From CAVSQX01 sp963730225 (GTDB lineage Bacteria > Planctomycetota > Phycisphaerae > Tepidisphaerales > Tepidisphaeraceae): a stretch of 64,000 nt of DNA. Of this stretch, positions 38,301 through 48,591 are shown in pieces. Positions within the stretch are counted from its first letter, which is position 1; each line of letters starts with the position of its first letter. Location of the stretch: assembly GCA_963730225.1 (NCBI GenBank), contig CAVSQX010000001.1, forward strand, positions 620,001 through 684,000. Reading direction: 5' to 3'. A model generated the notes under the pieces. The model was not told the DNA's origin, did no database searches, and saw only the letters and a list, made by a program, of their open reading frames with translations. The position numbers were made by a program, and so were the translations under genes.

Positions 38301-40575
38301 GACGGCAAATATCATCGCGCTGGATGACGTGACGCTCAAGAATCTCGACACGGGCGTGCGGAGAACTTCCGATGGATTGGAGATTCTTGGCTTGCAGCTT
38401 GCGACGAATTCCGCCGGCAGCGTCGATCCTCCACCGGCCGCGACGCCGGCTGTGTTCACCGCGACATCGGAACCGTCGCCGGGAAATGCGATGGCGCAAA
38501 TCGCCCAGGAGCGCCAAAAGTTGCCGCTCTTGTCCCTCAGCACGCTCGATCTGGGCGTTCGCAGCATTCGTTATCTCGACGCCACCGAGCCGCGCCGGCT
38601 CCGCTGGTGCTGTCGGATTTGAGGCTGCGGAACACCAGCCGGGTCATCCTTCTTGGGCCCGACACCGAAGCCAATCCACCCACCGACCTGCAAATTGCCG
38701 GCCGAGTCGATCCCATCGCCGATGCCATGAAGATCGATCTGCACGTCACACCGTTTGCGCGGCAGAAGACGCTGTCGGTGGATTTCCTGCTGTCGGACAT
38801 TCATGGCAACGGAATTATCGATCTCGATCCCCAGCTGGCTTCGCGCCTCGACACCGCCGGTTTGCAATCCGGCCGATTGAGCGCGACGCTCAATGCGACG
38901 CTTCAACTGCAAACCGTTCGTCCCACCGATTTTGATCTGAATTACGGCGGCAAGCTGGACTTCGACGTCAAGGATATCAGTTTTCGCGCCGATCCAACGG
39001 GTCCGGTGCTGATGGGAGTCGGGGAAATTCGCTCCGACGGAATCGTCGTTAAGCCCAACTCCGGCGGCGTGGAGATTCGCGAGCTCGACATCGACAACAT
39101 CGTCGGCCGTGCCACGCGCGACGGCCGGGGCATCCACGCGCTGGGACTCACGATAAAAGAACACCCGGTCGCCCAGCCGCAACCCGTCCTTGCTCCGCCG
39201 CAACTCGCGCCCGCTCTGGCGCCGGCACCGATAGTTGCGGTGAATAACTCGCAGCCGCCCACGGAGATCAAAATCGATCGGCTCCTTGTCAGCGGCATGG
39301 ATTTCCGGTTCGAGGATCAGACCGCCACGCCGCGGTTTGTTTTCCCGATCGACGGGCTCGATCTTGAAGCGCAAGGCCTGTCGAGCCTGGCTCTGGTTCA
39401 GGAAATCCCCATACGCTTCGATCTGCTGGTTTCCGCCGCAAAAGTTCCATTGCCTTCGGCGCAGGGCGGATTCAAGCAGCTCGAAGACCGCGATTTGTTT
39501 TCTCAGATCACCGCCAGCGGAGCCATCACCCTCTATCCGCATTTGAAGGGTTGGGCCAAAGCCTCGCTGAACGGCTTTGAGTTGTCGAGTCTGTACGGCA
39601 TCGCCCAGCAGCACGATGTCAAACTCGGCGCCGGAACGTTCGACGGTAATTTGGATGTTCGACTACCCGGAGATGGTTCGGTCGACAGCAGCACGAAGCT
39701 GGTGCTGACCGATCTCTCGCTTTCCGAGCCGCCGCACGGAATCATCACGCGCACGCTGAAGTTGCCGGCGCCGCTGGATCTGGTCATCGCCTCGCTTCAA
39801 GATCAGGATGGATCGATCACGGTGCCGCTGAATGTGCCGTTCGAGAAAGGGAATTTGCGCACCGGGGCGATCGCCGCCTCGGCAGTCGGGGCTTTCGGTC
39901 AGATCATCGCGACGGCCATCGCATCCTCTCCGCTGAAGATCGCCAATCTCTTCGGCGGCGGAAAAAAGGAAAGCCACGAGCCGCCCGTGATCGTTTCGTT
40001 CCCCGCCGGCTACGCCGAGCTGGGGTCGCAGCAGATGTCCACCCTCACCTCACTGGCCAAGCAGTTGAAGGCGGACCAATCTCTCGACGTGATTCTTCGC
40101 GGCGATCTCGGCCGGGCCGATGTTGTGGTGGCCGGCGAACGATCCAATCCAACTCCCGACGATGCGCTGGCCCTGGCGAATTCGCTCAATCGCCGGCGCG
40201 ATGAGCTGCTGGCGGCGCGATTCGAGCGCCTCGCGCGACCTGCGGGCATTTCTCGCTTCCGACGCCACCGAGCACGTGCCGGCGGCGATCGAAAGACTCC
40301 GCACCATCAATCGTGAATTAGCCGACACCTACAATTCCCTGGATTCCACCTACGACCTGTTGCGCCCCGGCGCCGATCGGCAGGCAATGCGCCGCACCCG
40401 AAGCGCGGGGCTGGCCATCGCCCGCTTTCGACTCCAGGCCGTTCGTCAGTTCCTTCTCGGCGCCGACGCCAAAGAACTGTCGCCGCTCCGCATTCATGTG
40501 GCCAATCCCCAGTTCAATCCGACCGCGGATGATTCGCCCGGAACCGTCACCATTACGGTGGTTAAGAATCGCTGA
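35373..40575 (+). CDS. Giant AsmA/DUF748-like envelope protein (three apparent frameshifts)
   Basis: The protein starts MTAAAPENKKSRPRRWRRRI and has one N-terminal membrane helix (IIWLLVVIVVLALALRISVS). About 1,700 residues follow of repeating beta-strand/linker blocks of the AsmA/TamB-DUF748 type (for example LDLNLLDGSTAIWNLRLTP, VDALRLEHVRARFLDEF, LRNTSRVILLGPD, VKDISFRADPTGPVL). The C-terminus has the DUF748 hallmark FPAGYAELGSQQMSTLTSLA plus DVILRGDLG and a final helical domain ending in ITVVKNR. Frames change near 37512 (+1), 38594 (-1) and 40227 (+1); after correction the sequence is continuous at about 1,734 residues. AsmA-like proteins form periplasmic hydrophobic grooves implicated in lipid transport between membranes; that role is inferred here. 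Confidence 0.78.
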
Positions 40576-40622
40576 AAAGAGATTTGGCCTGTGGAACACG
40601 CTGCTTTTCGATCTGAGTTTTC

Positions 40623-40943
40623 TTGCCAGCCTTGCCTGAAATCACAATAACGGCGCCGACGCGGCCTTTCCCGGAGATTCAACGCCGCATTCGCACACCG
40701 CATGGATCAGGCGGCGTCTTCCCCGGCCCAGGATGGAAGCAAACGTTCATGGCCAGCTCGGGCGACAATCCGATTCCAGCCCGGCACGGGCCCAAGCTGT
40801 ATGGGGAGCTTCCCGCCTCCGACGCCGATATCGCCCGATGCCGCGATGTCGCTCGAAAATACCGCAGTTCCAGCGGCGGAAGCCCGATTTCGCCGGCCGA
40901 TTCGGTCACGATTCAGTTTCTGCTCTTCGACCTGCGAAGATAA
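40623..40943 (+). CDS. Possible small hypothetical protein
   Basis: The intergenic stretch 40576-41071 holds one plausible reading. It ends at 40943, and the ATG at 40749 (MASSGDNPIPARHGPKLYGE) is perhaps the better start, giving 64 residues. There is no clear ribosome-binding site and I recognise no family. It may be spurious. Confidence 0.3.
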   Translation: MPALPEITITAPTRPFPEIQRRIRTPHGSGGVFPGPGWKQTFMASSGDNPIPARHGPKLYGELPASDADIARCRDVARKYRSSSGGSPISPADSVTIQFLLFDLRR

Positions 40944-41071
40944 TCATCGCGCAGAGGCAGGCCGGATTCCGTTGGAACCTTCGCCGGTTTAATGATATCG
41001 TTTGCAGCCACGCAATATTCCGGCGGATCAGGCGTCTTGCGTTTAGACGGATGAACATGGGAGGCACGAAC

Positions 41072-41782
41072 ATGAGGCGCGGTTTTATCACAACGGTGTG
41101 TGCGGCGGCGATTTGCCTTGGCGTTGGCCAAACGGCGATGGCAAAAAAAAGCGGCTCAAAAGGCGCGCCCAAGGCACAGCAGACCCAAACCCCGCCCGAC
41201 ACCACCGATCAGACCCCTACGCCCACCGCTCCCGACAACGATGAGGCCATCAGCAAGGCCCAGGCCGCCATGGAAGCGGCGAAGAAAAAGGTTCAGGCTC
41301 AGTTTGAAACCACTCCCGATTGGAAAGCCGCGACCGATGCTTTGGACAAGGCCCACGCCGCCAACACCGCCGCCGCCAGCGCACTGATCCAGGGCCTCAA
41401 GCAAAATCCGCAATACGCGGCGGCTGTCGCATCCCGTGACAAAGCTCAGGATGACCTGGACAAGTTGCGCGACAGCGGCACGGCCACCGACGAGCAAATC
41501 AGCGCCTTGGCCAACCAGGCCATGGACGCTCGCCAGCAGGCAAGCAAAATTCAATCCCAGGCCATGGCCAGCGATGCCAACGTCGCCGCCGCCAAGGCGC
41601 AGTTGACGCAGGCGCTGGCGGCAATGAACGACATGCGGCAGAAGGAAGAAGACGCCGTGGAAGCCGATCCCGACTGGCAGGCGGCTAAAAAGCAGTATGA
41701 CGACGCCAAGCCCAAGCTGGCCTCTGCGGAAGGATCAACCCCGCCTCCCGCCGCCAGTGCCCCGCCCACGACCTCACCGTAA
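41072..41782 (+). CDS. Secreted coiled-coil/Ala-rich protein
   Basis: The ATG at 41072 follows GGGAGG by 7 nt and encodes a signal peptide MRRGFITTVCAAAICLGVGQ with an AMA cleavage region, leaving about 212 mature residues. The mature part has a Thr/Pro-rich front (QTPPDTTDQTPTPTAPD), then an almost wholly helical Ala/Lys/Asp/Gln region (AQAAMEAAKKKVQAQFETTP, ASRDKAQDDLDKLRDSG) predicted to form coiled coil. A recurring segment 'DWKAATDALDKA' / 'DWQAAKKQYDDA' suggests an internal repeat. It ends in PPPAASAPPTTSP. It may be a periplasmic structural protein. It overlaps the convergent GH2 gene by 9 bp. Confidence 0.7.
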   Translation: MRRGFITTVCAAAICLGVGQTAMAKKSGSKGAPKAQQTQTPPDTTDQTPTPTAPDNDEAISKAQAAMEAAKKKVQAQFETTPDWKAATDALDKAHAANTAAASALIQGLKQNPQYAAAVASRDKAQDDLDKLRDSGTATDEQISALANQAMDARQQASKIQSQAMASDANVAAAKAQLTQALAAMNDMRQKEEDAVEADPDWQAAKKQYDDAKPKLASAEGSTPPPAASAPPTTSP

Positions 41783-44014
41783 TTCGTTCGCACCCGCCAT
41801 CGCCGTTGGGTTGCTCGTCGGCTCGGTTGCCGGGCGCGGAATCTTCACACTCGGATCAAACACGATCGTGCATTGGTCGCTGAAATGCTTCCCGCCGCGC
41901 GTTCCGATCGCCAGGAATTGATTCGCCCCTGGCCCCAGGTCCGCGTTGGGCCAGATAAAAATGTGATCCATCTTGGCCGGCCTGGCGCCCAGCGTCTGCC
42001 CGTTGAGCCTCAATTCGACCGTGTCGCAGTTGGAATAAATCTTGATCGGCAAATCCTCCGCCGGCCGCGGGGTGAATCGGCGATCGGTGATGTACACGAA
42101 CGGATCGTCGGACCAGTTCGCTTTGTAAAAGTAGAACACGTCCTTCTTGGTCTTGCGATCGTAAGTCACCATCCCCTTGTCATTACGGCCGGCGTGATCG
42201 CCTTCATTGCGCGGATCGGCCGCGAAATCGAACATGTTCCAGAGAAAAGTTCCCCACAGCCACGGCCGTTGCCGCATCGCGTCCCAGGCGGCTTCGTGAA
42301 CGAGGCACTGCCATTCTTCGGGATGCCACGGGCCGCCGGGGCGCGGCTGGTGGAGATCGAGATCGTGCTGGAAAACGCTGGCTCCCGCCCCATATTCGCT
42401 GATGGCGATGCTATGGTCCGGCAGCGCCCGATGAATCGCGTCCAGTTCCGCTGGCCAATCGGCAATCGTTTTGCTGTACCAGCCGTCGTAGCGATTGAAG
42501 CCGATGATGTCGGGAATGAGATTGATGGCGGCCTTCGGCTCGCTTTGGCTGGTGGCGGCCGTCGTCAGCCGATCCGGATCCAGCTCGTGAGCCAACTCAT
42601 TCAAGCGGTTCACCAACGAAATCTGATGCGCGTTTTGCGTGTCGACCTGTTGCCGCGATCCCCGATATCCGTTGCCCAGCTCGTTGTACAAACTCCAGAA
42701 GCAGATCGACGGATGATTGTAATTCTGTTTGATCAGCTCGCGCAATTGCTCAAGAACCGTGTCGTCAAATGCCCGCGAATAGGCCACCGAATTCACCAGA
42801 CACGCCTCCGCCCACACCACCAATCCGCCGCGATCGCACAAATCGTAAAATTCCTGCGCGTGCTGATAGTGCGAAAGGCGAATGCCGGTGCAGCCCATTT
42901 CCATGATGAGATTGAAATCCTCCTGCTGCTGAGCCGGCCCGATGGCCCATCCCATGTCGAGCCGATCCTGATGCCGGTTCACGCCGTGCAGCGGGTACGA
43001 AACGCCGTTGAGAAAAAACCCCTGTTGCGGATCGACCCGAAAAAACCGCAGCCCCAGCGGAACTGTCGCCTGATCGGTCACCGTCTGCCCGTCGCCGACG
43101 GCCACGCGCACCTGATACAGGTACGGATCTTTCCGCCCGTTCCACAAATGCGGATGATCCAGATGAATCGGCTCCACCGCCGTCGCCCCGCCGCCGGCCG
43201 CCACCGCCGCCGACGTGCCCGCCTGCCCCACGGTGTTTCCACCCGCGTCGAGTATTTCGCACTTCACCTCCGCCGTTTTCGCATCCGCCCCGCCGTTGCG
43301 CAGCTTGGCGGTCACTTCCACATCGGCTCCATCGGCGGAAACCTTTTCCTGCTTCACGTACACGCCGCTCGAGGCATCATCCAGCGGCGTGATCGACAGC
43401 GGATCGAGCACCAGCAGATGCACGCCGCGATACAGCCCGCCGAAAAATGTGAAATCCGCGCTCAGCGGCGGAATGGTATCGTCCCGGCCGTTGGTCACCC
43501 GCACCGCAATGACATTGTCGCCCGATGGATTCAGCATCGGCGTGATCTCAAAACAGAACGCCGCGAACATGCCCCGATGCGATCCGACGAGTTTCCCGTT
43601 CACGAAAACTTCCGCGTTGTTGCTGGCGGCGTCGAATTTCAAAAAAACCGATTTCCCCGCTATTTCCCGGGAATCGAGTTTCAGATGTCGCCGATACCAT
43701 CCCGGCCCACGATAGTAATTATCGCCGCCGTCTTCGCCGTCCAGATTATTCCACGTGTGCGGCAGCGTGATCGACTGCCACGACGAATCATCAAAATCCA
43801 CCGCCTGCGCCGAATCCCGGTCCGCCCGAACGAATTTCCAATCGGCGTTGAGGTCGAGAATGGACGCGCGCGACGTGGAGCACAGGCAGCACACCAACGC
43901 AACGAGCAGCGGGCCAATTGCCAATTGCCGATTGCCTATTGCCCATTGAATGCCGCCTTTCCCGCTCCCCAATAGGCAATAGGAAATAGGCAATAGGCAA
44001 TTCCTGGATTTCAT
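41774..44014 (-). CDS. Glycoside hydrolase family 2 (beta-galactosidase-like), secreted
   Basis: The ATG at 44014 is preceded by GGGAGAGGAAACGA. The 746-residue product has an odd N-terminus: MKSRN, then about 30 residues encoded by a short-repeat hairpin, then a normal hydrophobic core LLVALVCCLCSTSRA and the mature enzyme. GH2 modules follow: sugar-binding jelly roll (PHTWNNLDGEDGGDNYYRGP, VFVNGKLVGSHRG), immunoglobulin-like domain, and TIM barrel (LHGVNRHQDRLDMGWAI, CTGIRLSHYQHAQEFYDLCD). The acid/base Glu is in SLYNELGNG and the nucleophile in AISEYGAGAS. A C-terminal beta domain with DTVELRLNGQTLG closes it. It likely cleaves beta-galactosides or related polysaccharide side chains outside the cytoplasm. 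Confidence 0.9.
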   Translation of the reverse strand: MKSRNCLLPISYCLLGSGKGGIQWAIGNRQLAIGPLLVALVCCLCSTSRASILDLNADWKFVRADRDSAQAVDFDDSSWQSITLPHTWNNLDGEDGGDNYYRGPGWYRRHLKLDSREIAGKSVFLKFDAASNNAEVFVNGKLVGSHRGMFAAFCFEITPMLNPSGDNVIAVRVTNGRDDTIPPLSADFTFFGGLYRGVHLLVLDPLSITPLDDASSGVYVKQEKVSADGADVEVTAKLRNGGADAKTAEVKCEILDAGGNTVGQAGTSAAVAAGGGATAVEPIHLDHPHLWNGRKDPYLYQVRVAVGDGQTVTDQATVPLGLRFFRVDPQQGFFLNGVSYPLHGVNRHQDRLDMGWAIGPAQQQEDFNLIMEMGCTGIRLSHYQHAQEFYDLCDRGGLVVWAEACLVNSVAYSRAFDDTVLEQLRELIKQNYNHPSICFWSLYNELGNGYRGSRQQVDTQNAHQISLVNRLNELAHELDPDRLTTAATSQSEPKAAINLIPDIIGFNRYDGWYSKTIADWPAELDAIHRALPDHSIAISEYGAGASVFQHDLDLHQPRPGGPWHPEEWQCLVHEAAWDAMRQRPWLWGTFLWNMFDFAADPRNEGDHAGRNDKGMVTYDRKTKKDVFYFYKANWSDDPFVYITDRRFTPRPAEDLPIKIYSNCDTVELRLNGQTLGARPAKMDHIFIWPNADLGPGANQFLAIGTRGGKHFSDQCTIVFDPSVKIPRPATEPTSNPTAMAGANELR
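43916..44001. repeat. Heptad-repeat hairpin (family A, copy 1) inside the GH2 signal-peptide region
   Basis: The left arm (43916-43948) is a run of ATTGCCN heptads, with N being A, G, T and C in turn. The right arm (43965-44001) is its inverted complement with N fixed as T when read in the ATTGCC orientation. The arms can pair into a long stem with a GC-rich loop. The right arm matches the element at 50523-50559 at 33 of 37 positions. All four differences fall on the variable base of the heptad. The repeat is translated as part of the GH2 leader. Confidence 0.75.
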
Positions 44015-44078
44015 TTCGTTTCCTCTCCCTTCTTTTCGCACAGTCGAAACCTCGCGTCCAGTTTGTAGACTTTTGGCG

Positions 44079-45278
44079 ATGCCGTCCGGCCCGATAGTTC
44101 AACTTCATTCCTCTCTGGGTCGCAGCGCGACCTGGAAATGGCCGCTCGACGCCGCCGCCGAGGCGTGGATGATTTGCAATTCCACGACCCTCCAAACCCA
44201 ACTGATCACGCCCGCTGGAATCGAGCGATCGTGGACCGATCCGCTCGACGCCCTGCGTTGGATGCAAACATTTCCCCTGGGCCGTCCGGCCGGGGCGCGA
44301 TGGATCGGATATCTCAGTTACGACCTAGGCCGATTATTCGAGACGTTCGCTTCACCGCCCCCCGACGATTTGAATCTTCCGCTGTTTGCGTTCAGCTTTC
44401 ATCGAACCCCTGAGCTTCCCACGCCGGGCCAAAGGGTACTCCCGACGGCCCGGATTCCCCACTCCACATCCTCTACTCCCTTAACCAGCAATTTCACCGA
44501 ACCCGCCTGGTTCTCCGCCGTCGGTCGCATCATCGACTACATCCGCGCCGGCGACGTTTTCCAGGTCAATCTCTCCCAGCGATTCACCGCCTCTCTGCCG
44601 ACCCAGCCGATCGAAATCTGGAATCGCGCTTTGGCTCAATCCCCGCCCGCCTACGGGGCGTTTCTCGATTACGATGATTTCTCCCTGATCAGTCTCTCCC
44701 CCGAACTTTTTCTCCGCGTCCACGATCGCCAGATTCTCACCCGCCCCATCAAAGGCACCCGCCCTCTGCAACTCGGCATGGACATCGCGCTGCGCGAAAG
44801 TCGAAAGGACGCAGCAGAGCTGAACATGATCGTCGATCTGGAGCGCAACGATCTTGGCCGAATCTGCGAAATCGGCAGTGTATGCGTGACCGAGCCGCGC
44901 ACCATCGAAACGCATCCGACGGTTTATCACGGCGTCGCCACCATCGCCGGCACCCTCCGCCCCGAAATCCGATTCGTCGACATTCTCCGCGCCATGTTCC
45001 CCGGCGGCTCCATCACCGGCGCGCCGAAAATCCGCGCCATGCAAATCATCGACGAATTGGAACCCACCCGCCGCGGTCCCTACTGCGGCGTCATCGGCTA
45101 TCTCTCCGCCGACGGCTCGATGGAATTCAACATCGCCATTCGCACCATGATCGCCAAAGACGGCCTGGTACACGTCCCCGTCGGCGGCGGCATCGTCGCC
45201 GATTCGATCGCCGACGATGAATATCACGAAACCCTCGTCAAAGCGCGCACGATGTTCAACGCGCTCCAAATCCCATAA
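44079..45278 (+). CDS. pabB: Aminodeoxychorismate synthase component I
   Basis: The ATG at 44079 gives 399 residues. The chorismate-binding domain (residues ~150-395) has DVFQVNLSQRF, PIKGTRPLQL, ELNMIVDLERNDLGRIC, FPGGSITGAPKIRAMQIIDE and YCGVIGYLS. PIKGTRP, rather than the PIAGTR of anthranilate synthases, points to PabB: the lysine forms a covalent intermediate with chorismate. The enzyme makes 4-amino-4-deoxychorismate for folate with a PabA glutaminase, which is not in this window. TAGACT lies 7 nt before the ATG, so the transcript could be leaderless. It is divergent from the GH2 gene. Confidence 0.9.
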   Translation: MPSGPIVQLHSSLGRSATWKWPLDAAAEAWMICNSTTLQTQLITPAGIERSWTDPLDALRWMQTFPLGRPAGARWIGYLSYDLGRLFETFASPPPDDLNLPLFAFSFHRTPELPTPGQRVLPTARIPHSTSSTPLTSNFTEPAWFSAVGRIIDYIRAGDVFQVNLSQRFTASLPTQPIEIWNRALAQSPPAYGAFLDYDDFSLISLSPELFLRVHDRQILTRPIKGTRPLQLGMDIALRESRKDAAELNMIVDLERNDLGRICEIGSVCVTEPRTIETHPTVYHGVATIAGTLRPEIRFVDILRAMFPGGSITGAPKIRAMQIIDELEPTRRGPYCGVIGYLSADGSMEFNIAIRTMIAKDGLVHVPVGGGIVADSIADDEYHETLVKARTMFNALQIP

Positions 45279-45350
45279 CCCCGCCAATTCCCTCCATTCG
45301 CCCCCCGCTCCCCGGGGGCTCCCCACGTACCACTCCCGACCGCAGCCCCG

Positions 45351-45442
45351 AACAGAAAAACGGGACAGGTGCGAAATTTGCATTGCCCCGATTTTGAACA
45401 GAAAAACGGGACAGGTGCGATATTTGCATTGCCCCGATTTTG
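45351..45442 (+). repeat. Tandem 46-bp repeat with RAYT-associated core, upstream of RAYT
   Basis: Two adjacent 46-bp copies (45351-45396 and 45397-45442) differ at one base. Each contains AAAAACGGGACAGGTGCGA followed by a TTTGCATTGCCCCGATTTTG tail. The GGGACAGGTGCGA core recurs inverted downstream of this RAYT and beside the second, broken RAYT, which marks it as the REP-like terminus handled by the transposase. Confidence 0.85.
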
Positions 45443-45458
45443 ACTGTAGATTCCCCGC

Positions 45459-46178
45459 ATGCCACGCACCGCTCGAATCGCGCCCGGCGGGGTTGTCTTC
45501 CACGTTCTCAATCGCGGCGTCGGCCGGCGGACGATCTTCCGCAAGGAACAGGACTTCGCCGCCTTCGAGCGCGTCATCGCCCACACGCTCGCCGCGGTGC
45601 CGATCGAGTTGTTCGCCTACTGCCTGATGCCCAACCACTGGCACCTGCTGGTCCGCCCCGACGACGATCGTCAACTGGGCCGATTCATGGCGAGATTGAC
45701 CATGACCCACACCCGCCGCTGGCAGGAGCATTATCACAAGGTCGGCGACGGCCACCTTTATCAGGGACGATTCAAAAGTTTCCCAGTGCAGGACGACGGC
45801 CACTTCCTCACGGTCGTGCGTTACATCGAACGCAATCCGCTGCGGGCCCACTTGGTGCGGCACGCTGGCGATTGGCGATGGTCGAGCCTCCACCGACGCT
45901 TAAACCCCGGAACCGCGATCGCAGGCGCACACGGCACCGCCCAGCGCGTGCCGATTTCGCTGGCACCTTGGCCGGTCGATCCACCGGCGAATTATCTGCG
46001 CTGGCTCGAACAGCCGCAGACGCAAAAAGAATTGGAATCGCTCCGCCTGTCGGTTACAAAGGGCAAGCCCTTCGGCGACGAGAAATGGCAGAAATCCACC
46101 ACCAAACGCCTGGGCCTGCAATCGAGCTACCGCGAAGCGGGCCGACCCAAAAAGAAACCCGCTGCGGCGACCAGATAA
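45459..46178 (+). mobile_element. REP-associated tyrosine transposase (RAYT, Y1 family), intact
   Basis: The 239-residue protein begins MPRTARIAPGGVVFHVLNRG and has the Y1/HUH features: the YCLMPNHWHLLVRP motif (HUH-like HWH), GHLYQGRFKSFPVQDD and the tyrosine-containing helix VVRYIERNPLRAHLVRHAGD followed by WRWSSL. The C-terminal region (KPFGDEKWQKSTTKRLGL, GRPKKKP) is typical of RAYTs. RAYTs are domesticated single-strand transposases that excise or spread REP palindromes. It is flanked by a tandem REP-like pair on the left and an inverted copy on the right, the usual arrangement. Confidence 0.92.
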
Positions 46179-46180
46179 GA

Positions 46181-46202
46181 ATCGCACCTGTCCCGTTTTC
46201 TG
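46181..46202 (-). repeat. Inverted REP-like terminus downstream of RAYT
   Basis: The minus strand reads CAGAAAACGGGACAGGTGCG followed by AT, matching the core of the tandem copies upstream of the gene in inverted orientation. It begins 2 bp after the RAYT stop. Confidence 0.85.
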
Positions 46203-46428
46203 CGTTCGCGATAAACCTATCGGCCATGGGCCGGCGAAAACGTGAACATCACACAATCTACAGAGCTACAAAAAATAATATTTTCCGATGCGATTTTGCT
46301 TGCTTTTCCATTTTTATTTCATTGACAAAAAATGAACGTCTGATAATGTTCCCAATATAAGGTTGGCCCGGGAACTTTCTCGTCCCTCGCTGCTCCTTGT
46401 CACTTCACACTTTCCCGGCGGGAACCCA
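46203..46428 (+). promoter_or_regulatory. AT-rich region with putative sigma-70 promoter
   Basis: The stretch is AT-rich compared with its neighbours. TTGACA at 46322-46327 and TAATGT at 46344-46349 are 16 bp apart, a plausible sigma-70 promoter for the surface-protein gene that starts at 46429 or 46455. No gene is seen within the stretch. Confidence 0.45.
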
Positions 46429-48591
46429 ATGATCTACAAAAAGAAATCGCGGGCTTGAGTACCGGTCCTGTTTCAAGGGTCGAGGCAGTTGAGCCTCGGG
46501 TGTTAATGTCGACCTATGCGGTCAACACCGTCTCGGATGCGGTAAACCCCGGGGCGGGACTGCTGACATTTCGCCAGGCGGTTGCCGACAGCAATGCCCA
46601 CGCGGGAAATGACACGATCGTATTTTCGCCGGCGGTCTTCACTGCCGGTTCGCTGCACACGATTTCGTTGAACCAGGGCGAGATCGACTTCACGGATTAC
46701 ACCGGAACCACCACCGTCATCGGCCCCGGAGCGGGAACCGTCGCGGTCAACTGCGCACATGGCGAGCCGGGTTCTCGGTATCGAAGCCGACGCAAACGTC
46801 TCAATCAGCGGCATGACCATCACCGGCGGTGTGGCGTCATTGTCTGATTCCGCCGGTAACACCAGCGGAGGTGGAATCTTCAGCGTCGGCACGCTGAATT
46901 TGTCCAATTGCGATGTTGCTGACAATGCAGTTCACGCCAACACTTACACCTATATCAATGAGCAGTTGCAGGCCTATTTTCCAGGCGTCGCAAGAGGGGG
47001 AGCCATTTATTCAGCCGGTTCGCTGATCATTACGGGGAGCACCATCAGTGATAACACAGCGGTGAATCAGGCGGGCGGGGTGAATTATTTTGGCGGCGAC
47101 GGCGGTGTCGCGGACGGCGGCGCGATCTACAGCACCGGTTCGCTCGATCTCGAACACGACACCCTCTCCAACAATCTCGCGCAGGGCAGCGGATCGCAGG
47201 GACCATTGCCCAGCAGCAACAGCCCCGACGGCGGTCCCGGTTCCGGCGGAGCGGTATACACGACTACAGCCGCAACGATCAATGCGAGCGTCATCAGCAA
47301 CAATGCCGCCGATGGTGGTGATGCCGAGGATACCCAGCATGGCGCTTCCGGAAATGCCTCCGGTGGTGGTGTCTGGGCCGGCGCTAATTTGACCGTGACC
47401 GCAAGCACGATCACCGGCAACAACGCCGGCGGTGGGAACCAGGGGTACGACTTCGACACCTTTTACGGGGGCAGCTCCACAGGGGGCGGGCTTGATGTCA
47501 TGGGTACGCTCACGCTTACCAACAGCACGGTCAGCCAGAACAATGCCGACTCTCCGGTGGCTTCAAGTGGTGGTGGAGTGACCGCGACAACCGCGGTGCT
47601 CACCGCTGACACGATCGACATCAACTCCGCCGTCAGCTACGGCGGGGGTCTTGCCGGCGGACAGTTCACCATCAAAAACACCACGATCTCAGGAAACTCG
47701 GTTGATGGTCCGATCAACCAGGCCTATTCCTACGAGGAAGGCGGCAAGGCCTCGCAGGGCGGTGGTCTTTTTGCCACCGGCGCTTCGACCATCACCAACT
47801 CCACGATCAGCGGTAACTTCGTCGACGGTGGATCGGCGGCGTATGTCAACCCATACGGGACTTACTCTGGCGGTGGCACGGGCGGTCCCGCCCAGGGCGG
47901 CGGTGTTGCCAGCTTCGCGGCGTTGACCATCACTAACAGCACCGTTGCACTGCAACCGCGCCATCGGTGGCAATGGCGGCAACGCAAATCAGGTTGAACC
48001 GGGTGCCAATGGCGGAAACGCAGAAGGCGGTGGAATTTTCGATGAAGGTGCCCTCACCGTGCTCGATACAACGGTCGTCGGCAATAACGCCCTGGGCGGT
48101 GGCGGTGGCGCGGCATCTTATGGTGACAGTCCTTTTCCCGCCGGTCATTCAGGGAAAAGCCAGGGCAGCGGGATCGCTGTCGTCAATGCGTCAGCCTTGC
48201 TCGACAACTCCATCGTTGCCGCCAACCCGTCGAGCAATTTCTTTGGCACCATCAGTTCCAGCAGCGCCAACAACTTCCTCGGTGACACCGGTGAAATTAC
48301 CAACGGCGTCAACGGCAACATCGTCGGGAACAACAATCCCGATCTCGCCCCGCTCGGTAACTATGGCGGTCCGACACAAACCATGGTCGCACTGCCGGGC
48401 AGCCCTGTCATCGACAAGGGAAAGAACAGCTTGATCCCCGCGGGGGTGACCACCGATCAGCGGGGGTTCCCGCGCATCCAGGGTTCATCGGTAGATATCG
48501 GCGCGACTGAATTCGGAACTTCGGTCATCACCGGCCTGGTCTTCAACGACTGGTTTGCAACAGGAAAGCGCGACCACGCCGTCGATGGACA
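46429..48591 (+). pseudogene. Surface protein with right-handed beta-helix/choice-of-anchor repeats, truncated by a repeat element
   Basis: The ATG at 46429 reads MIYKKKSRA. After a one-base gap it continues as the LEPR-type opening STGPVSRVEAVEPRVLMST; a TTG at 46455 is the fallback start. The body repeats GGGIxSxGTLxLxxSTxxxN units (GGGIFSVGTLNLSNCDVADN, GGAIYSAGSLIITGSTISDN, GGGLFATGASTITNSTISGN), as in polymorphic right-handed beta-helix adhesins. Further shifts lie near 46757 and 47957. The choice-of-anchor end LPGSPVIDKGKNSL, TTDQRGFPRIQGSSVDIGAT is present, followed by an SdrD-like ITGLVFNDW. This is cut off where the REP-like sequence begins at 48592. A C-terminal portion is therefore lost. 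Confidence 0.7.

Noticed and set aside
41873..43975. 700-codon open frame opposite the GH2 gene
   Set aside because: Antisense shadow of a well-supported enzyme in high-GC DNA; the composition (His/Arg/Pro-rich) is typical of such shadows.
45351..45442. Possible CRISPR from two tandem repeats
   Set aside because: The copies abut without a spacer and no cas genes are present; the core is a RAYT-associated terminus.
44481..45893. 470-codon minus-strand frame across pabB and the RAYT start
   Set aside because: It crosses two clear plus-strand genes and the tandem repeat; no motifs.
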